From contig JAHECE010000024.1 of NCBI GenBank assembly GCA_024641895.1, positions 1 to 17,099 of the forward strand: a stretch of 17,099 bases of DNA, read 5' to 3'. Position numbers and translations under genes: made by a program. Below the pieces are notes generated by a model that saw only the letters and a list, made by a program, of their open reading frames with translations, was not told where the DNA came from and did not search any database. Shown here piece after piece: positions 6,568-14,368 of the stretch. How positions within the stretch are numbered: the stretch's first letter is position 1; each line of letters starts with the position of its first letter. The DNA comes from Actinomycetales bacterium. GTDB lineage: Bacteria; Actinomycetota; Actinomycetes; Actinomycetales; JAHECE01.

Positions 6568-8685
6568 TCAGGCCTCCTGGGAGGATCGGACGAGGACGAC
6601 GACGCTGTGACCTTCGAGGGTCACGGTCGTCCCGGCCCGGAACGTGGTCCCGGGCTTGAGGTGCTCGTCCGTGTCGAGGAGTGCGCTCCACTGCTTTCCG
6701 TACGCCGCCGGGGGCAGGACGAAGTCCAGGTCGCTCGCGTGGGCGTTGAGCAGGACCAGCAGGGAGTCGTCGACGATCCGCTCGCCCCGGGGACCGGGTT
6801 CGAAGATCTTCTCGCCGTTGAGGAAGACCATCACGGACCGGGCGTACGCGTGGTTCCAGTCCTCGTTCGACATGTGCTCGCCCAGGGGGCTGAACCACGC
6901 GATGTCGCCGATCCCGGACTCGCCGCCGTGGTCGGCCGAGCCGCGGAAGAAACGCCGACGCCGCAGCACGGCGTGGTCCTTGCGCATCTTCACGACCTGG
7001 CGGGTGAACTCGAGCAGGGCTGCATCGTCCTTGGACAGGTCCCAGTCGATCCAGGTGAGCGCGTTGTCCTGGCAGTAGCCGTTGTTGTTGCCGAGCTGGG
7101 TCCGGCCGAGCTCGTCGCCGTGACAGATCATCGGTACGCCCTGGGAGAGCATGAGCGTGGCGAGGAAGTTGCGGCGCTGCCGGTGGCGCAGGCGCATGAC
7201 CTCCTTGTCCTTGGTCGGACCCTCGGCGCCGCAGTTCCACGACGAGTTGTTGCTCTCTCCGTCCGCGCCACCCTCGCCGTTCGCTTCGTTGTGCTTCTCG
7301 TTGTAGGACACGAGGTCGTTGAGCGTGAAGCCGTCGTGGGCGATCACGAAGTTGATCGAGGCGATCGGGCTGCGTCCCGAATGGCCGTAGAGGTCCGAGG
7401 AGCCGGTGATCCGACTGGCGAACTCGGCCAGCGAGGACGGCTCTCCGCGCCAGAAGTCGCGGACGTCGTCGCGGTACTTGCCGTTCCACTCGGTCCACAG
7501 CGGGGGGAACTCGCCGACCTGGTAGCCGCCGTCGCCGACGTCCCACGGCTCGGCGATGAGCTTGACCTGCGAGATGACCGGGTCCTGCTGGATGAGGTCG
7601 AAGAACGCCGACAGCTTGTCGACCTCGTGGAACTGGCGGGCCAGGGTTGCGGCGAGGTCGAATCGGAAGCCGTCGACGTGCATCTCTGTGACCCAGTAGC
7701 GCAGCGAGTCCATGATCAGCTGGAGGACGTGCGGGCTGCGCATCAGCAGGGAGTTGCCGGTGCCGGTGGTGTCGAAGTAGTGCGCGGCGTCGCCGTCGAC
7801 GAGCCGGTAGTACGAGGCGTTGTCGATCCCGCGGAACGACAGGGTCGGGCCCATGTGGTTGCCCTCGGCCGTGTGGTTGTAGACCACGTCGAGGATGACC
7901 TCGATGTTCGCGGCGTGCAGCGCCTTGACCAGTGACTTGAACTCCTGGACCTGTTCGCCTCGGGCGCCCAGTGAGGAGTACGCGTTGTGCGGGGCGAAGA
8001 ACCCGATGGTGTTGTAGCCCCAGTAGTTGCTCAGACCCTTGCCCTGCAGGATCGGGTCGTTGACGAACTGGTGCACCGGGAGCAGCTCGACCGCCGTGAC
8101 GCCGAGGTCGACGAGGTGGTCGATCATCGCCGGATGCGCCATACCCGCGTACGTCCCGCGGATCTCGTCCGGGACGTCAGGGTGCTGCTGGGACATTCCC
8201 TTGACGTGTGCCTCGTAGATGACGCTGTTGTGGTACTCGTGCTTCGGCGGTCGGTCGTGGCCCCAGTCGAAGTACGGGTTGGTGACCACGGCCGTCATCA
8301 TGTGCGCCGCGGAGTCCTCGGTGTTCCGCTGCGTCTCGTTGCCGAAGTAGTAGGAGAAGAGGGAGCGGTCGCCGTCGATCTGGCCGTCGATCGCCTTCGC
8401 ATACGGGTCCAGCAGCAGCTTCGACGGGTCGCAACGGTGGCCGTTCGTGGGGTCGTAGGGGCCGTGCACGCGGTAGCCGTACCGCTGACCCGGCGTGAGT
8501 CCGGGCAGGTAGGCGTGCCAGACGTGCGCGTCCGTCTCTTCGATCTCGATCCGGGTCTCGACGTCGTCGTCGTCGAAGAGACACAGCTCGACACGGTCGG
8601 CGACGCTCGAGAAGAGCGCGAAGTTCGTGCCGCTCCCGTCGAACGTCGCGCCGAGCGGGTACGGGTGGCCGGGCCAGATCTGCAT
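6568..8685 (-). CDS. glgX: glycogen debranching enzyme GlgX/TreX (705 aa)
   Basis: Role: hydrolyses alpha-1,6 branches of glycogen or branched malto-oligosaccharides, giving linear chains for TreY. Seen: N-terminal E-set/CBM48 domain (about 1-130, beginning WPGHPYPLGATFDGSGTNFALFS), then a GH13_11 barrel with DVVYNHT (266-272), GFRFD with nucleophile Asp343, IAEPWD with Glu379 and AHDGFTLNDLVSYNEKHN with Asp451, followed by NNNGYCQDN, a GlgX/isoamylase signature. Length fits the family (about 700 aa). The ATG at 8685 is preceded by AAAGGG. First gene of the minus-strand run; treY follows after 2 nt. In a treXYZ cluster the symbol treX is equally proper. Its promoter should lie in the divergent region shared with moeZ. 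Confidence 0.96.
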   Translation of the reverse strand: MQIWPGHPYPLGATFDGSGTNFALFSSVADRVELCLFDDDDVETRIEIEETDAHVWHAYLPGLTPGQRYGYRVHGPYDPTNGHRCDPSKLLLDPYAKAIDGQIDGDRSLFSYYFGNETQRNTEDSAAHMMTAVVTNPYFDWGHDRPPKHEYHNSVIYEAHVKGMSQQHPDVPDEIRGTYAGMAHPAMIDHLVDLGVTAVELLPVHQFVNDPILQGKGLSNYWGYNTIGFFAPHNAYSSLGARGEQVQEFKSLVKALHAANIEVILDVVYNHTAEGNHMGPTLSFRGIDNASYYRLVDGDAAHYFDTTGTGNSLLMRSPHVLQLIMDSLRYWVTEMHVDGFRFDLAATLARQFHEVDKLSAFFDLIQQDPVISQVKLIAEPWDVGDGGYQVGEFPPLWTEWNGKYRDDVRDFWRGEPSSLAEFASRITGSSDLYGHSGRSPIASINFVIAHDGFTLNDLVSYNEKHNEANGEGGADGESNNSSWNCGAEGPTKDKEVMRLRHRQRRNFLATLMLSQGVPMICHGDELGRTQLGNNNGYCQDNALTWIDWDLSKDDAALLEFTRQVVKMRKDHAVLRRRRFFRGSADHGGESGIGDIAWFSPLGEHMSNEDWNHAYARSVMVFLNGEKIFEPGPRGERIVDDSLLVLLNAHASDLDFVLPPAAYGKQWSALLDTDEHLKPGTTFRAGTTVTLEGHSVVVLVRSSQEA

Positions 8686-8700
8686 GCGCCCACCCTTTCA

Positions 8701-8714
8701 CGTCCTTACGGACG
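8701..8714. repeat. small inverted repeat upstream of treX
   Basis: CGTCC (8701-8705) and GGACG (8710-8714) are perfect 5-bp arms around TTAC. The element starts 16 nt upstream of the treX ATG. It could be an operator half-site pair or a leader hairpin, or chance. Confidence 0.3.
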
Positions 8715-8746
8715 GCGCCGGTCGCTAGGGGAGTCTTGGCCGCACG

Positions 8747-8781
8747 GCAGGGGCACGGTTGCCTCTCGTGCGTGCCCCTGC
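8747..8781. repeat. 11-bp perfect inverted repeat in the moeZ leader
   Basis: The arm at 8747-8757 (GCAGGGGCACG) is exactly reverse-complementary to 8771-8781 (CGTGCCCCTGC), with a 13-nt spacer. As RNA it would form a very stable GC stem ending 13 nt before the moeZ ATG at 8795. It would also bury the only purine-rich ribosome-site candidate (AGGGG) and hold the alternative TTG (8759) and GTG (8768) starts in its loop. As DNA it could be an operator serving both divergent operons. Confidence 0.6.
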
Positions 8782-8794
8782 GACCCTTCGTTCG

Positions 8795-10123
8795 ATGCGT
8801 CCGCTCGTGGAGCCCGGGCCGCCCCTCTCGCCAGGAGACGTGGTGCGGTTCTCCCGCCATGCCCTCCTTCCGCAGGTCGGGGATCTCGGGCAGCGCCGGC
8901 TGCGCGGCGCGGCCGTGTGCGTCGTCGGCGCCGGCGGTCTCGGCTCGCCCGCGCTGCTCTATCTTGCCGCGGCCGGTGTGGGCCGTCTGGGCGTCGTCGA
9001 CCGTGACGAAGTCGACAGGACCAATCTCCAGCGGCAGGTGCTGCACGGCACGAGCGACGTCGGTCGCCGGAAGACCGAGAGCGCGCGCGACGCGCTCCTG
9101 GCGATCGACCCGGGTCTCGACATCGTGCGGCACGACGTCGACCTGACGTCGGCGAACGCCCGGGACGTGCTGTCCGGCTACGACGTGGTGCTCGACGGCA
9201 GTGACAACTTTCCGACCCGGTACGCCGTGAACGACGCGTGCGCGGAGCTGGGCACCCCGTTGGTGTGGGGCTCGGTGCTCGGGTTCGACGCCCAGGTGTC
9301 CGTCTTCTGGTCTCGGCCGCCCCAGGGCGAGGGCGTCGACCTGCGCGATCTCTTCCCTGAGCCGCCCGCGCCGGGAGAGGTGCTCTCGTGTGCCGAGGCC
9401 GGCGTGCTGGGGGCCCTGTGCGGTCAGGTCGGCGCGCTGATGGCGACCGAGGCGGTGAAGCTGATCGTCGGGACGGGGGAGCCGTTGCTCGGCCGGGTGC
9501 TCGTGCTCGATGCACGTGCCGCCCGGTGGCGGGAGATCCCGCTGCGGCGGGGGCCGGGTCGGGTGGCCGACCTCGCGAGGGACGAACGGGCGGGGGAGCC
9601 CGACGAACGGACGGGAGAGCCCGGCGCAGCCGGCGAGGTAGGTGACGCCGGCGCTGCGGAGCCCGCCGGTGCTCGCGGCGAGGAGCCCGCCGGTCTGTCG
9701 GCGCTCGGGCGCGTCGACTCCGCGGAGCTGGCGGGTTTGCTTCGTGGCGACTCCCCGCCCGTCCTGGTCGACGTGCGTGACGTCGCCGAGCACCGCGCCG
9801 GCGCCATCCCGGGTTCGCGCGTGGTGCCGTTGGCGGTCTTGCGCGCGGGCGACGGTCTCGCGGACCTGCCGCTCGGCGTGCCGGTCGTCCTGTACTGCTC
9901 GGTCGGCCTCCGCTCGGCCGAGGCGGCGAGCCTGCTCCGAGCCGCCGGACGGCGCGATGTGCTGCACCTGGCCGGGGGCTACGCGGCCTGGCGGCTGCAC
10001 CTGGCCGAGCACCGATCGGGTGCGCCGGAGGGATCGCGAAGCGGCCCGGACGCGCCACGCGCCGTCGTCGCGGTCGCAAGCCGGGGTGGGGAACCTCGTG
10101 GGCGTGAAAGGGTGCTCCCGTGA
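8795..10123 (+). CDS. moeZ: MoeZ-type MoaD adenylyltransferase/sulfurtransferase (442 aa)
   Basis: Role: adenylates the C-terminal Gly of MoaD-like sulfur carriers and then, through its rhodanese domain, makes the thiocarboxylate used for molybdopterin synthesis. Seen: ThiF/MoeB domain (about 14-255) with nucleotide loop VGAGGLGSP (45-52), DRDEVDRTNLQRQ (69-81) and DGSDNFPTRYAVND (134-147), then a low-complexity linker (about 256-302) and a rhodanese domain (about 305-405) with catalytic Cys368 in YCSVGLRS. The CxxC zinc pair of E. coli MoeB is replaced by LRDLFPEPP, as in mycobacterial MoeZ (recalled). Start choice: TTG 8759 has AGGGG 5 nt upstream, but ATG 8795 gives the usual N-terminus (PLVEPGPPLSPGDVVRFSRH); I prefer the ATG. 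The stop overlaps the moeA GTG by 4 bp. Confidence 0.9.
   Translation: MRPLVEPGPPLSPGDVVRFSRHALLPQVGDLGQRRLRGAAVCVVGAGGLGSPALLYLAAAGVGRLGVVDRDEVDRTNLQRQVLHGTSDVGRRKTESARDALLAIDPGLDIVRHDVDLTSANARDVLSGYDVVLDGSDNFPTRYAVNDACAELGTPLVWGSVLGFDAQVSVFWSRPPQGEGVDLRDLFPEPPAPGEVLSCAEAGVLGALCGQVGALMATEAVKLIVGTGEPLLGRVLVLDARAARWREIPLRRGPGRVADLARDERAGEPDERTGEPGAAGEVGDAGAAEPAGARGEEPAGLSALGRVDSAELAGLLRGDSPPVLVDVRDVAEHRAGAIPGSRVVPLAVLRAGDGLADLPLGVPVVLYCSVGLRSAEAASLLRAAGRRDVLHLAGGYAAWRLHLAEHRSGAPEGSRSGPDAPRAVVAVASRGGEPRGRERVLP
9581..9622. repeat. 21-bp tandem duplication in the moeZ interdomain linker
   Basis: Copies 9581-9601 and 9602-9622 differ at two positions and encode the repeated heptad DERAGEP / DERTGEP in the linker between adenylation and rhodanese domains. 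The period is a multiple of three, so the frame is kept. Confidence 0.75.
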
Positions 10124-11493
10124 GGACGGTCGAGGAACATCGCGCGGCCGTTCTCGCGGCGGTGTCCGGGCTCGGGCCCGGCCTGCCGGTCGAGGTGGCG
10201 CTTGATCGGGCGCACGGTCTGGTGCTGGGTGCCGACGTGCGCTCGCGCACCGATGTCCCCCCCTTCGACAACGCCGCGATGGACGGCTATGCCGTTCGGG
10301 TCAACGACGTCATCGGCGCAACACCGACGGCGCCGATCCAGCTCCGCGTGGTGGCGGACATCCCGGCCGGCTCCAAGGCGGAGCCGCTGATCCTGCCGGG
10401 AACGTGTGCGCGCATCATGACCGGCGCACCGTTCCCGCAGTCGGCCGAGGCCGTGATTCCGGTCGAGGCGACGGACGGCGGTACAGACTGGGTGGAGGTC
10501 TACGCACCGACTCGGGCCGGTGAGCACGTCCGGCGGCAGGCCGAGGACGTGCTCACCTACGCCAGAGTCATGCGCTCGGGCCGCGTCCTCGGGCCGGCTG
10601 ACATCGCCGCCGCCGCCGCGACGGGCCACAGCGGCGTCATGGCCTACCCTGCGCCCAAGGTCGTCGTGATCTCGACCGGTAGCGAGCTCGTCCCGCCGGG
10701 GCCGGCCCGGCCCGTGCCACGCGGCATGATTCCCGACTCGAACTCCTACCTGCTCCACGCTGCCGTCGCCGAGGCCGGCGGCGAACCGGTCCGGTTCGGA
10801 GTCGTCACCGACGACTCGGAGAAGTTCGGTCTCGCGCTCGATGCGGCGCTCGCGGATCGCTCCGTCGTCGCGATCGTCACCTCCGGCGGCATCAGCGTCG
10901 GTGCGTACGACGTCGTCAAGGAGCACCTGACCAAGCGGTTCGGTTGGCTGACGGAGGCGGTCGGCGACGCGGGCGGCGCGCCGTCGACCGACCCGACGGA
11001 CCCGTCGTTCGACTGGGACGCGATCGTTCTCCCTCGCACCGCGGGCGGTACCTTCACGTCGGTCGCGATGCAGCCCGGTAAGCCTCAGGGCTTCGGTCTC
11101 ATCCCGCGTGGCGGCCGGGAGGAGACTCTGGTCCCCTTCTTCGCTCTGCCCGGGAACCCGGTGAGCGTGTTCGTCTCGTTCGAGGTGTTCGTGCGGCCGG
11201 CTCTGCAGATCCTTCGAGGACTGCCCGTATCCGCGGTGGAGCGGCTCGTGGTCGAGGCGCGCGCGACCTCGAGCTGGCGTGCCGCCGGGGCGCGGCGGCA
11301 GTACATCCCCGTGCAGGCCACCTTCGGGGCCACCGGATGGACCGTCCGGCCGGCGGGTGCGCGAGGGTCCTCGTCCCACCTTGCCGCGACGCTGGCGTCC
11401 GCGAACGGGCTTGGCGTCGTCGAAGCAGGGGTCGGCGCAGTCCGGGCCGGTGACGTCGTGCCGGTGATGCTCACGAGGGGACCTCTCGGATGA
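10120..11493 (+). CDS. moeA: molybdopterin molybdotransferase MoeA (457 aa)
   Basis: Role: inserts molybdate into adenylated molybdopterin to form Moco; cytosolic. Seen: the MoeA signature PPFDNAAMDGYAV (47-59, conserved Asp55), ARIMTGAPFP (97-106), the MoCF/MogA-like domain with ISTGSELVPPG (184-194), IPDSNSYLL (204-212) and VTSGGISVGAYDVVKEHL (253-270), then FALPGNPVSVFVSFEVFVRPAL (341-362), and a C-terminal beta domain. Length is somewhat above E. coli MoeA (411 aa); a stretch around 281-300 (VGDAGGAPSTDPTDPSFDWD) looks like a surface insertion. The GTG start at 10120 overlaps the moeZ stop, with AAAGGG upstream; the stop overlaps moaC as ATGA. The separate MogA adenylylation enzyme is not in this window. 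Confidence 0.96.
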   Translation: MRTVEEHRAAVLAAVSGLGPGLPVEVALDRAHGLVLGADVRSRTDVPPFDNAAMDGYAVRVNDVIGATPTAPIQLRVVADIPAGSKAEPLILPGTCARIMTGAPFPQSAEAVIPVEATDGGTDWVEVYAPTRAGEHVRRQAEDVLTYARVMRSGRVLGPADIAAAAATGHSGVMAYPAPKVVVISTGSELVPPGPARPVPRGMIPDSNSYLLHAAVAEAGGEPVRFGVVTDDSEKFGLALDAALADRSVVAIVTSGGISVGAYDVVKEHLTKRFGWLTEAVGDAGGAPSTDPTDPSFDWDAIVLPRTAGGTFTSVAMQPGKPQGFGLIPRGGREETLVPFFALPGNPVSVFVSFEVFVRPALQILRGLPVSAVERLVVEARATSSWRAAGARRQYIPVQATFGATGWTVRPAGARGSSSHLAATLASANGLGVVEAGVGAVRAGDVVPVMLTRGPLG

Positions 11494-11969
11494 CCGCGGC
11501 CGACTTCACCCACCTCGACGCCTCGGGCCGGGCCCGGATGGTTGACGTGACCGCCAAGCAGCCGACGATCCGCGCCGCGACCGCTGAAGGCCTCGTCCGC
11601 TGCGCGCCCGAGGTCGTCGCCGCGCTCCGGGACGGCAGCGTCCCCAAGGGCGACGTGCTGGCCGTTGCGCGGATCGCCGGGATCGCGGCCGCCAAGCGGA
11701 CACCGGACCTCCTGCCGCTCGCCCACGTGATCGGCGTGCACGGCGTCGTCGTCGACCTCCAGATCCTCGACGAGGGCGTGCGCGTCGAAGCGACGGTGCG
11801 CACCGCCGACCGAACCGGGGTCGAGATGGAGGCGATGACGGCGGTGTCCGTCGCCGCCCTGGCGATCGTCGACATGGTCAAGGGTCTCGATCGCGGTGTG
11901 GAGATCGCCGGCGTCCGACTGCTCAGCAAGACGGGCGGTCGATCCGGGAGCTGGCGGCGTGCCACCTGA
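11490..11969 (+). CDS. moaC: cyclic pyranopterin monophosphate synthase MoaC (159 aa)
   Basis: Role: converts the MoaA product (3',8-cyclo-GTP) to cPMP, the first Moco intermediate. Seen: MVDVTAKQPTIRAATAEG near the N-terminus, AGIAAAKRTPDLLPLAH (63-79, Lys69 and His79), VRTADRTGVEMEAMTAVSVAALAIVDMVKGLDR (103-135) with Asp128 and Lys131 in the catalytic loop, and SKTGGRSG (146-153). Length is typical. The usual PLCHPL reads PLAHVI here, so the Cys and the following Pro are lost while the His stays. The ATG overlaps the moeA TGA. The partner MoaA is absent from the window and must be encoded elsewhere. Confidence 0.96.
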   Translation: MTAADFTHLDASGRARMVDVTAKQPTIRAATAEGLVRCAPEVVAALRDGSVPKGDVLAVARIAGIAAAKRTPDLLPLAHVIGVHGVVVDLQILDEGVRVEATVRTADRTGVEMEAMTAVSVAALAIVDMVKGLDRGVEIAGVRLLSKTGGRSGSWRRAT

Positions 11970-12666
11970 GGAAGACGCGCCCCGTCCTGAGCCGGCCTCC
12001 CGTCCGGTGAGTGACCCGCGTCTCGAGCAGGCGTGGCCGCGGCGACCTGCTCCTCGTCCCGACCACGACGCTCTGGTGCTCGCCGGTGGTCGCGCCAGGC
12101 GGCTTGACGGCGTGAGCAAGCCGGAGGTGCTCGTTGCCGGGCGACGACTGATCGACCGCACTCTCGAGGCCGCCGGCGGTGCCCGCCGGGTGGTCGTCGT
12201 CGGGCCTTCCGCGGTGGCGCCACCAGGTGCGATCACCACGCTCGAGATCCCGCCCGACGGGGGTCCGGTCGCCGGCATCGCCGCGGGACTGGCCGCGCTC
12301 GGACCGGGCAGCGCCCATGTGCTGGTCCTCGCGTGCGACGTGCCTCGCGCAGCCGGGGCCGTTGACTCGTTGTTCGGTGCGCTCGCAGCCGACGCCGAAT
12401 CCGATGCGGCGGTCGGGGGTGCCGACGGCGCCGTGCTGGTGGATGCCCAGGGCAGGCGACAGCCGCTCGTCGGGATCTACCGACGTGCGAGCCTCGACGT
12501 CGCGCTCGACGTCCTGGCTTCCGGCGGGGGAGTGCGCAACGCTTCCGTCCGCCGTCTGCTCGACGGGTTGACCCTCGTCGACGTACCCGACATCGGGGGC
12601 TACGCCGTCGACGTCGACACCTGGGAGGATCTCGTCCGCGCGGAGAGTCTCGCGGACGACGCCTGA
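11959..12666 (+). CDS. mobA: molybdenum cofactor nucleotidyltransferase, MobA-like (235 aa)
   Basis: Role: transfers a nucleotide, usually GMP from GTP, to Moco. Seen: nucleotidyltransferase motif ALVLAGGRARRLDGVSKPEV (38-57; LAGG at 41-44, Lys54), PPDGGPVAGIAAGL (98-111), and the metal-binding VLVLACDVPRA (121-131, Asp127). The N-terminal 30 residues are Pro/Arg-rich and variable. The start is uncertain: GTG 11959 has GGGAG 8 nt upstream and overlaps moaC by 11 bp, while GTG 12007 would give a shorter N-terminus. GMP versus CMP transfer cannot be settled here; the motif is closer to MobA than to MocA. It ends the four-gene operon, 58 bp from the convergent Moco enzyme gene. A DUF6457 domain that I recall fused to some actinobacterial MobA proteins is not at its C-terminus but is encoded separately at 14504. 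Confidence 0.88.
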   Translation: MPPEEDAPRPEPASRPVSDPRLEQAWPRRPAPRPDHDALVLAGGRARRLDGVSKPEVLVAGRRLIDRTLEAAGGARRVVVVGPSAVAPPGAITTLEIPPDGGPVAGIAAGLAALGPGSAHVLVLACDVPRAAGAVDSLFGALAADAESDAAVGGADGAVLVDAQGRRQPLVGIYRRASLDVALDVLASGGGVRNASVRRLLDGLTLVDVPDIGGYAVDVDTWEDLVRAESLADDA

Positions 12667-12689
12667 GAGGCCGCGGGCGCCCTGGGGAG

Positions 12690-12708
12690 CCGGCGACGAG
12701 GCCGCCGG
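12690..12708. terminator. hairpin between convergent mobA and the Moco enzyme gene
   Basis: CCGGCG (12690-12695) pairs perfectly with CGCCGG (12703-12708) around a 7-nt loop. It lies in the middle of the 58-bp convergent gap, where a bidirectional terminator is expected. There is no T-run on either strand. Confidence 0.4.
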
Positions 12709-12724
12709 TCCAACCCGTCGACGT

Positions 12725-14368
12725 CTACTCCTCGACCGTCACCGTGATCGCGTGCAGCCCGGTGGCACCGTCCGGCGCTGCGGGGCCACGCTCCTCGGAC
12801 TGCGGCCCGTCGGGGTCGCTCGCTCTCGCCTCGAGGGTGTGCTGACCGGGCGTCGCGTTCCACGTGAACGCCCATTGACGCCACGTGTCGAGGCCGGGAA
12901 CCGACGCCAGCTCTGCCTCCTGCCACGGGCCGTCGTCGACGCGGACCTCGACCTTGTCGATCCCTCGGTGCTGAGCCCACGCGCTTCCGCCGACCTTGAC
13001 CTGTCCAGGTCGGACGCGACCGCCGCGGGGGACCTCGATGCGCGACGCTGTCTTGACGGGGCCTCGGGGCGCCCAGCCGCGGACCGTCCAGTACGCCGTC
13101 GCGTCTCGGAAGCGGGTGACTTCGAGGTCGACGACCCACTTGGTCGCCGAGACGAAGCCGTAGAGCCCGGGCACCACCATGCGGACGGGGAAGCCGTGCG
13201 GCACGGGCAAGGGCTCGTCATTCATCCCGACGGCCAGGAGGGCGTCCCGGTCGTCGAGGAGCACCTCGAGCGGCGTCGAGGCGGTGAACCCGTCTGCGCT
13301 GGTGGACAGGACCATGTCGGCGTCCGCCAACGGGCCGGCCCGCGCGAGAAGGTTGCGGATCGGGTAGCCGAGCCACTTGGCGTTGCCGATCAGGTCGCCG
13401 CCGATCGCGTTCGACACACAGGCAAGGGTGACCCAGGCCTCCACGAGGTCTTCCGCGAGCAGCTCGTCGAAGGTGATCTCGACCTCGCGCTCGACGAGTC
13501 CGTGCACCCGCAGGACCCAGGTCGCCGGATCGACCGTCGGCGGCGTGAGGGCCGTGTCGATCCGGTAGAAGTCCTTGTTCGAGCTCACGAAAGGCCCGAC
13601 GCCGTCGACCTGGACGCCGTCGGGCAGCGCGGGGGCCTTCCGGGCCGCCGGCGGGAGACGGAGGGCCGACCGGACGCCTTCCACAGCGGCGCGCGCGCCG
13701 CCGAGTACCTGCCCGCCGAAGGAGGCAAGGGCGCCGAGGACGAACGCTCCTGCGCTGAGGGCGACGAAGGAACGGCGGCGCATGGCCGGCTGCACGTCGG
13801 CTGAGCGGGCGTAGGCGTCGTCGGCGTAGTAGGTGTGGTCGGGGTCGTCCAGGTAGCGCAGGCGTTTGAGCAGGGCCCACAGGACGGCTGTGCCGGCCAG
13901 GGCACCGACCAGGCTCGGCACCGCGTCGATGGCGGCTGCGCCGGGACGAGTGAGCGCGGCGAGTCCTGCGACGGCGCTCAGCGCGATCACGAGGGCGGCG
14001 CCCCAGGCCCAGCGCTTCGCGCCGAGGATGCCGGCGAGGGCACCCAGCGTCGCGATGACGATGATCACGCCGACCTGGAGCGCCAGCTTGTCCTTGGTGC
14101 CGAAGGCGGCGATCGCAGCGTCCTTGAGCCAGGCCGGGGTCAGGTCGATGAAGGTGGCGCCTAGAGCGAGGAGCGTCGTCGCGCTCGGGGCGACGACCGC
14201 CGCGACCACGGCGGCGGTGCCGACAGCGACGGACGCGGTGGCGATACCCGCCAGGCCGGCCAGGACGCGCGTGCCGGCAGGCAGCGGTCGCGTCGTCGTC
14301 GAGCCGCGAGGCGGGTGCCGGCCATCGTCCACCGGGACAGTCTCTGCTGGTCCGGGCTGCCACGCCAC
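12725..14368 (-). CDS. polytopic membrane molybdopterin-dependent oxidoreductase, sulfite oxidase family (547 aa)
   Basis: Seen: four hydrophobic segments at about 35-60, 95-117, 119-139 and 146-168, a charged cytoplasmic loop (KRLRYLDDPDH, 168-178), a twin-arginine motif RRRSF (197-201), a fifth segment (201-222), then a sulfite-oxidase-type Moco domain (about 255-430) with the Mo-ligand Cys317 in TLACVSNAIGG and PHGFPVRMVVPGLYGFVSATKWV (390-412), and a C-terminal Ig-like Mo-co dimerisation domain (about 435-547). Known: actinobacteria have 5-TM Moco proteins of this design (Streptomyces coelicolor Sco3746, as I recall) that need Sec for the first helices and Tat for the last. Inferred: the Moco domain sits outside the membrane. 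No haem domain is seen and the substrate is unknown. The GTG start at 14368 lacks a clear ribosome site. It is surrounded by Moco biosynthesis genes. Confidence 0.92.
   Translation of the reverse strand: MAWQPGPAETVPVDDGRHPPRGSTTTRPLPAGTRVLAGLAGIATASVAVGTAAVVAAVVAPSATTLLALGATFIDLTPAWLKDAAIAAFGTKDKLALQVGVIIVIATLGALAGILGAKRWAWGAALVIALSAVAGLAALTRPGAAAIDAVPSLVGALAGTAVLWALLKRLRYLDDPDHTYYADDAYARSADVQPAMRRRSFVALSAGAFVLGALASFGGQVLGGARAAVEGVRSALRLPPAARKAPALPDGVQVDGVGPFVSSNKDFYRIDTALTPPTVDPATWVLRVHGLVEREVEITFDELLAEDLVEAWVTLACVSNAIGGDLIGNAKWLGYPIRNLLARAGPLADADMVLSTSADGFTASTPLEVLLDDRDALLAVGMNDEPLPVPHGFPVRMVVPGLYGFVSATKWVVDLEVTRFRDATAYWTVRGWAPRGPVKTASRIEVPRGGRVRPGQVKVGGSAWAQHRGIDKVEVRVDDGPWQEAELASVPGLDTWRQWAFTWNATPGQHTLEARASDPDGPQSEERGPAAPDGATGLHAITVTVEE

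Larger units (their letters stand above)
8686..8794. promoter_or_regulatory. divergent control region between treX and moeZ
   Basis: These 109 bp separate two opposite operons and must hold promoters for both unless transcription comes from further away. I cannot assign a confident -35/-10 pair on either strand. The visible structures are a small inverted repeat (8701-8714) and a strong 11-bp inverted repeat (8747-8781). If moeZ starts at the TTG at 8759, part of this region is coding. Confidence 0.55.

Noticed and set aside
3965..7546. 1193-codon minus-strand reading frame longer than TreY
   Set aside because: The N-terminal third is an Arg-rich shadow of treX; the real start is the GTG at 6565 with its own ribosome site.
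8177..10012. 611-codon minus-strand reading frame across the treX/moeZ divergent region
   Set aside because: It lies opposite moeZ and out of frame with treX; both have clear family motifs.
9979..11379. 466-codon minus-strand reading frame opposite moeA
   Set aside because: Antisense shadow; moeA carries all family signatures on the plus strand.
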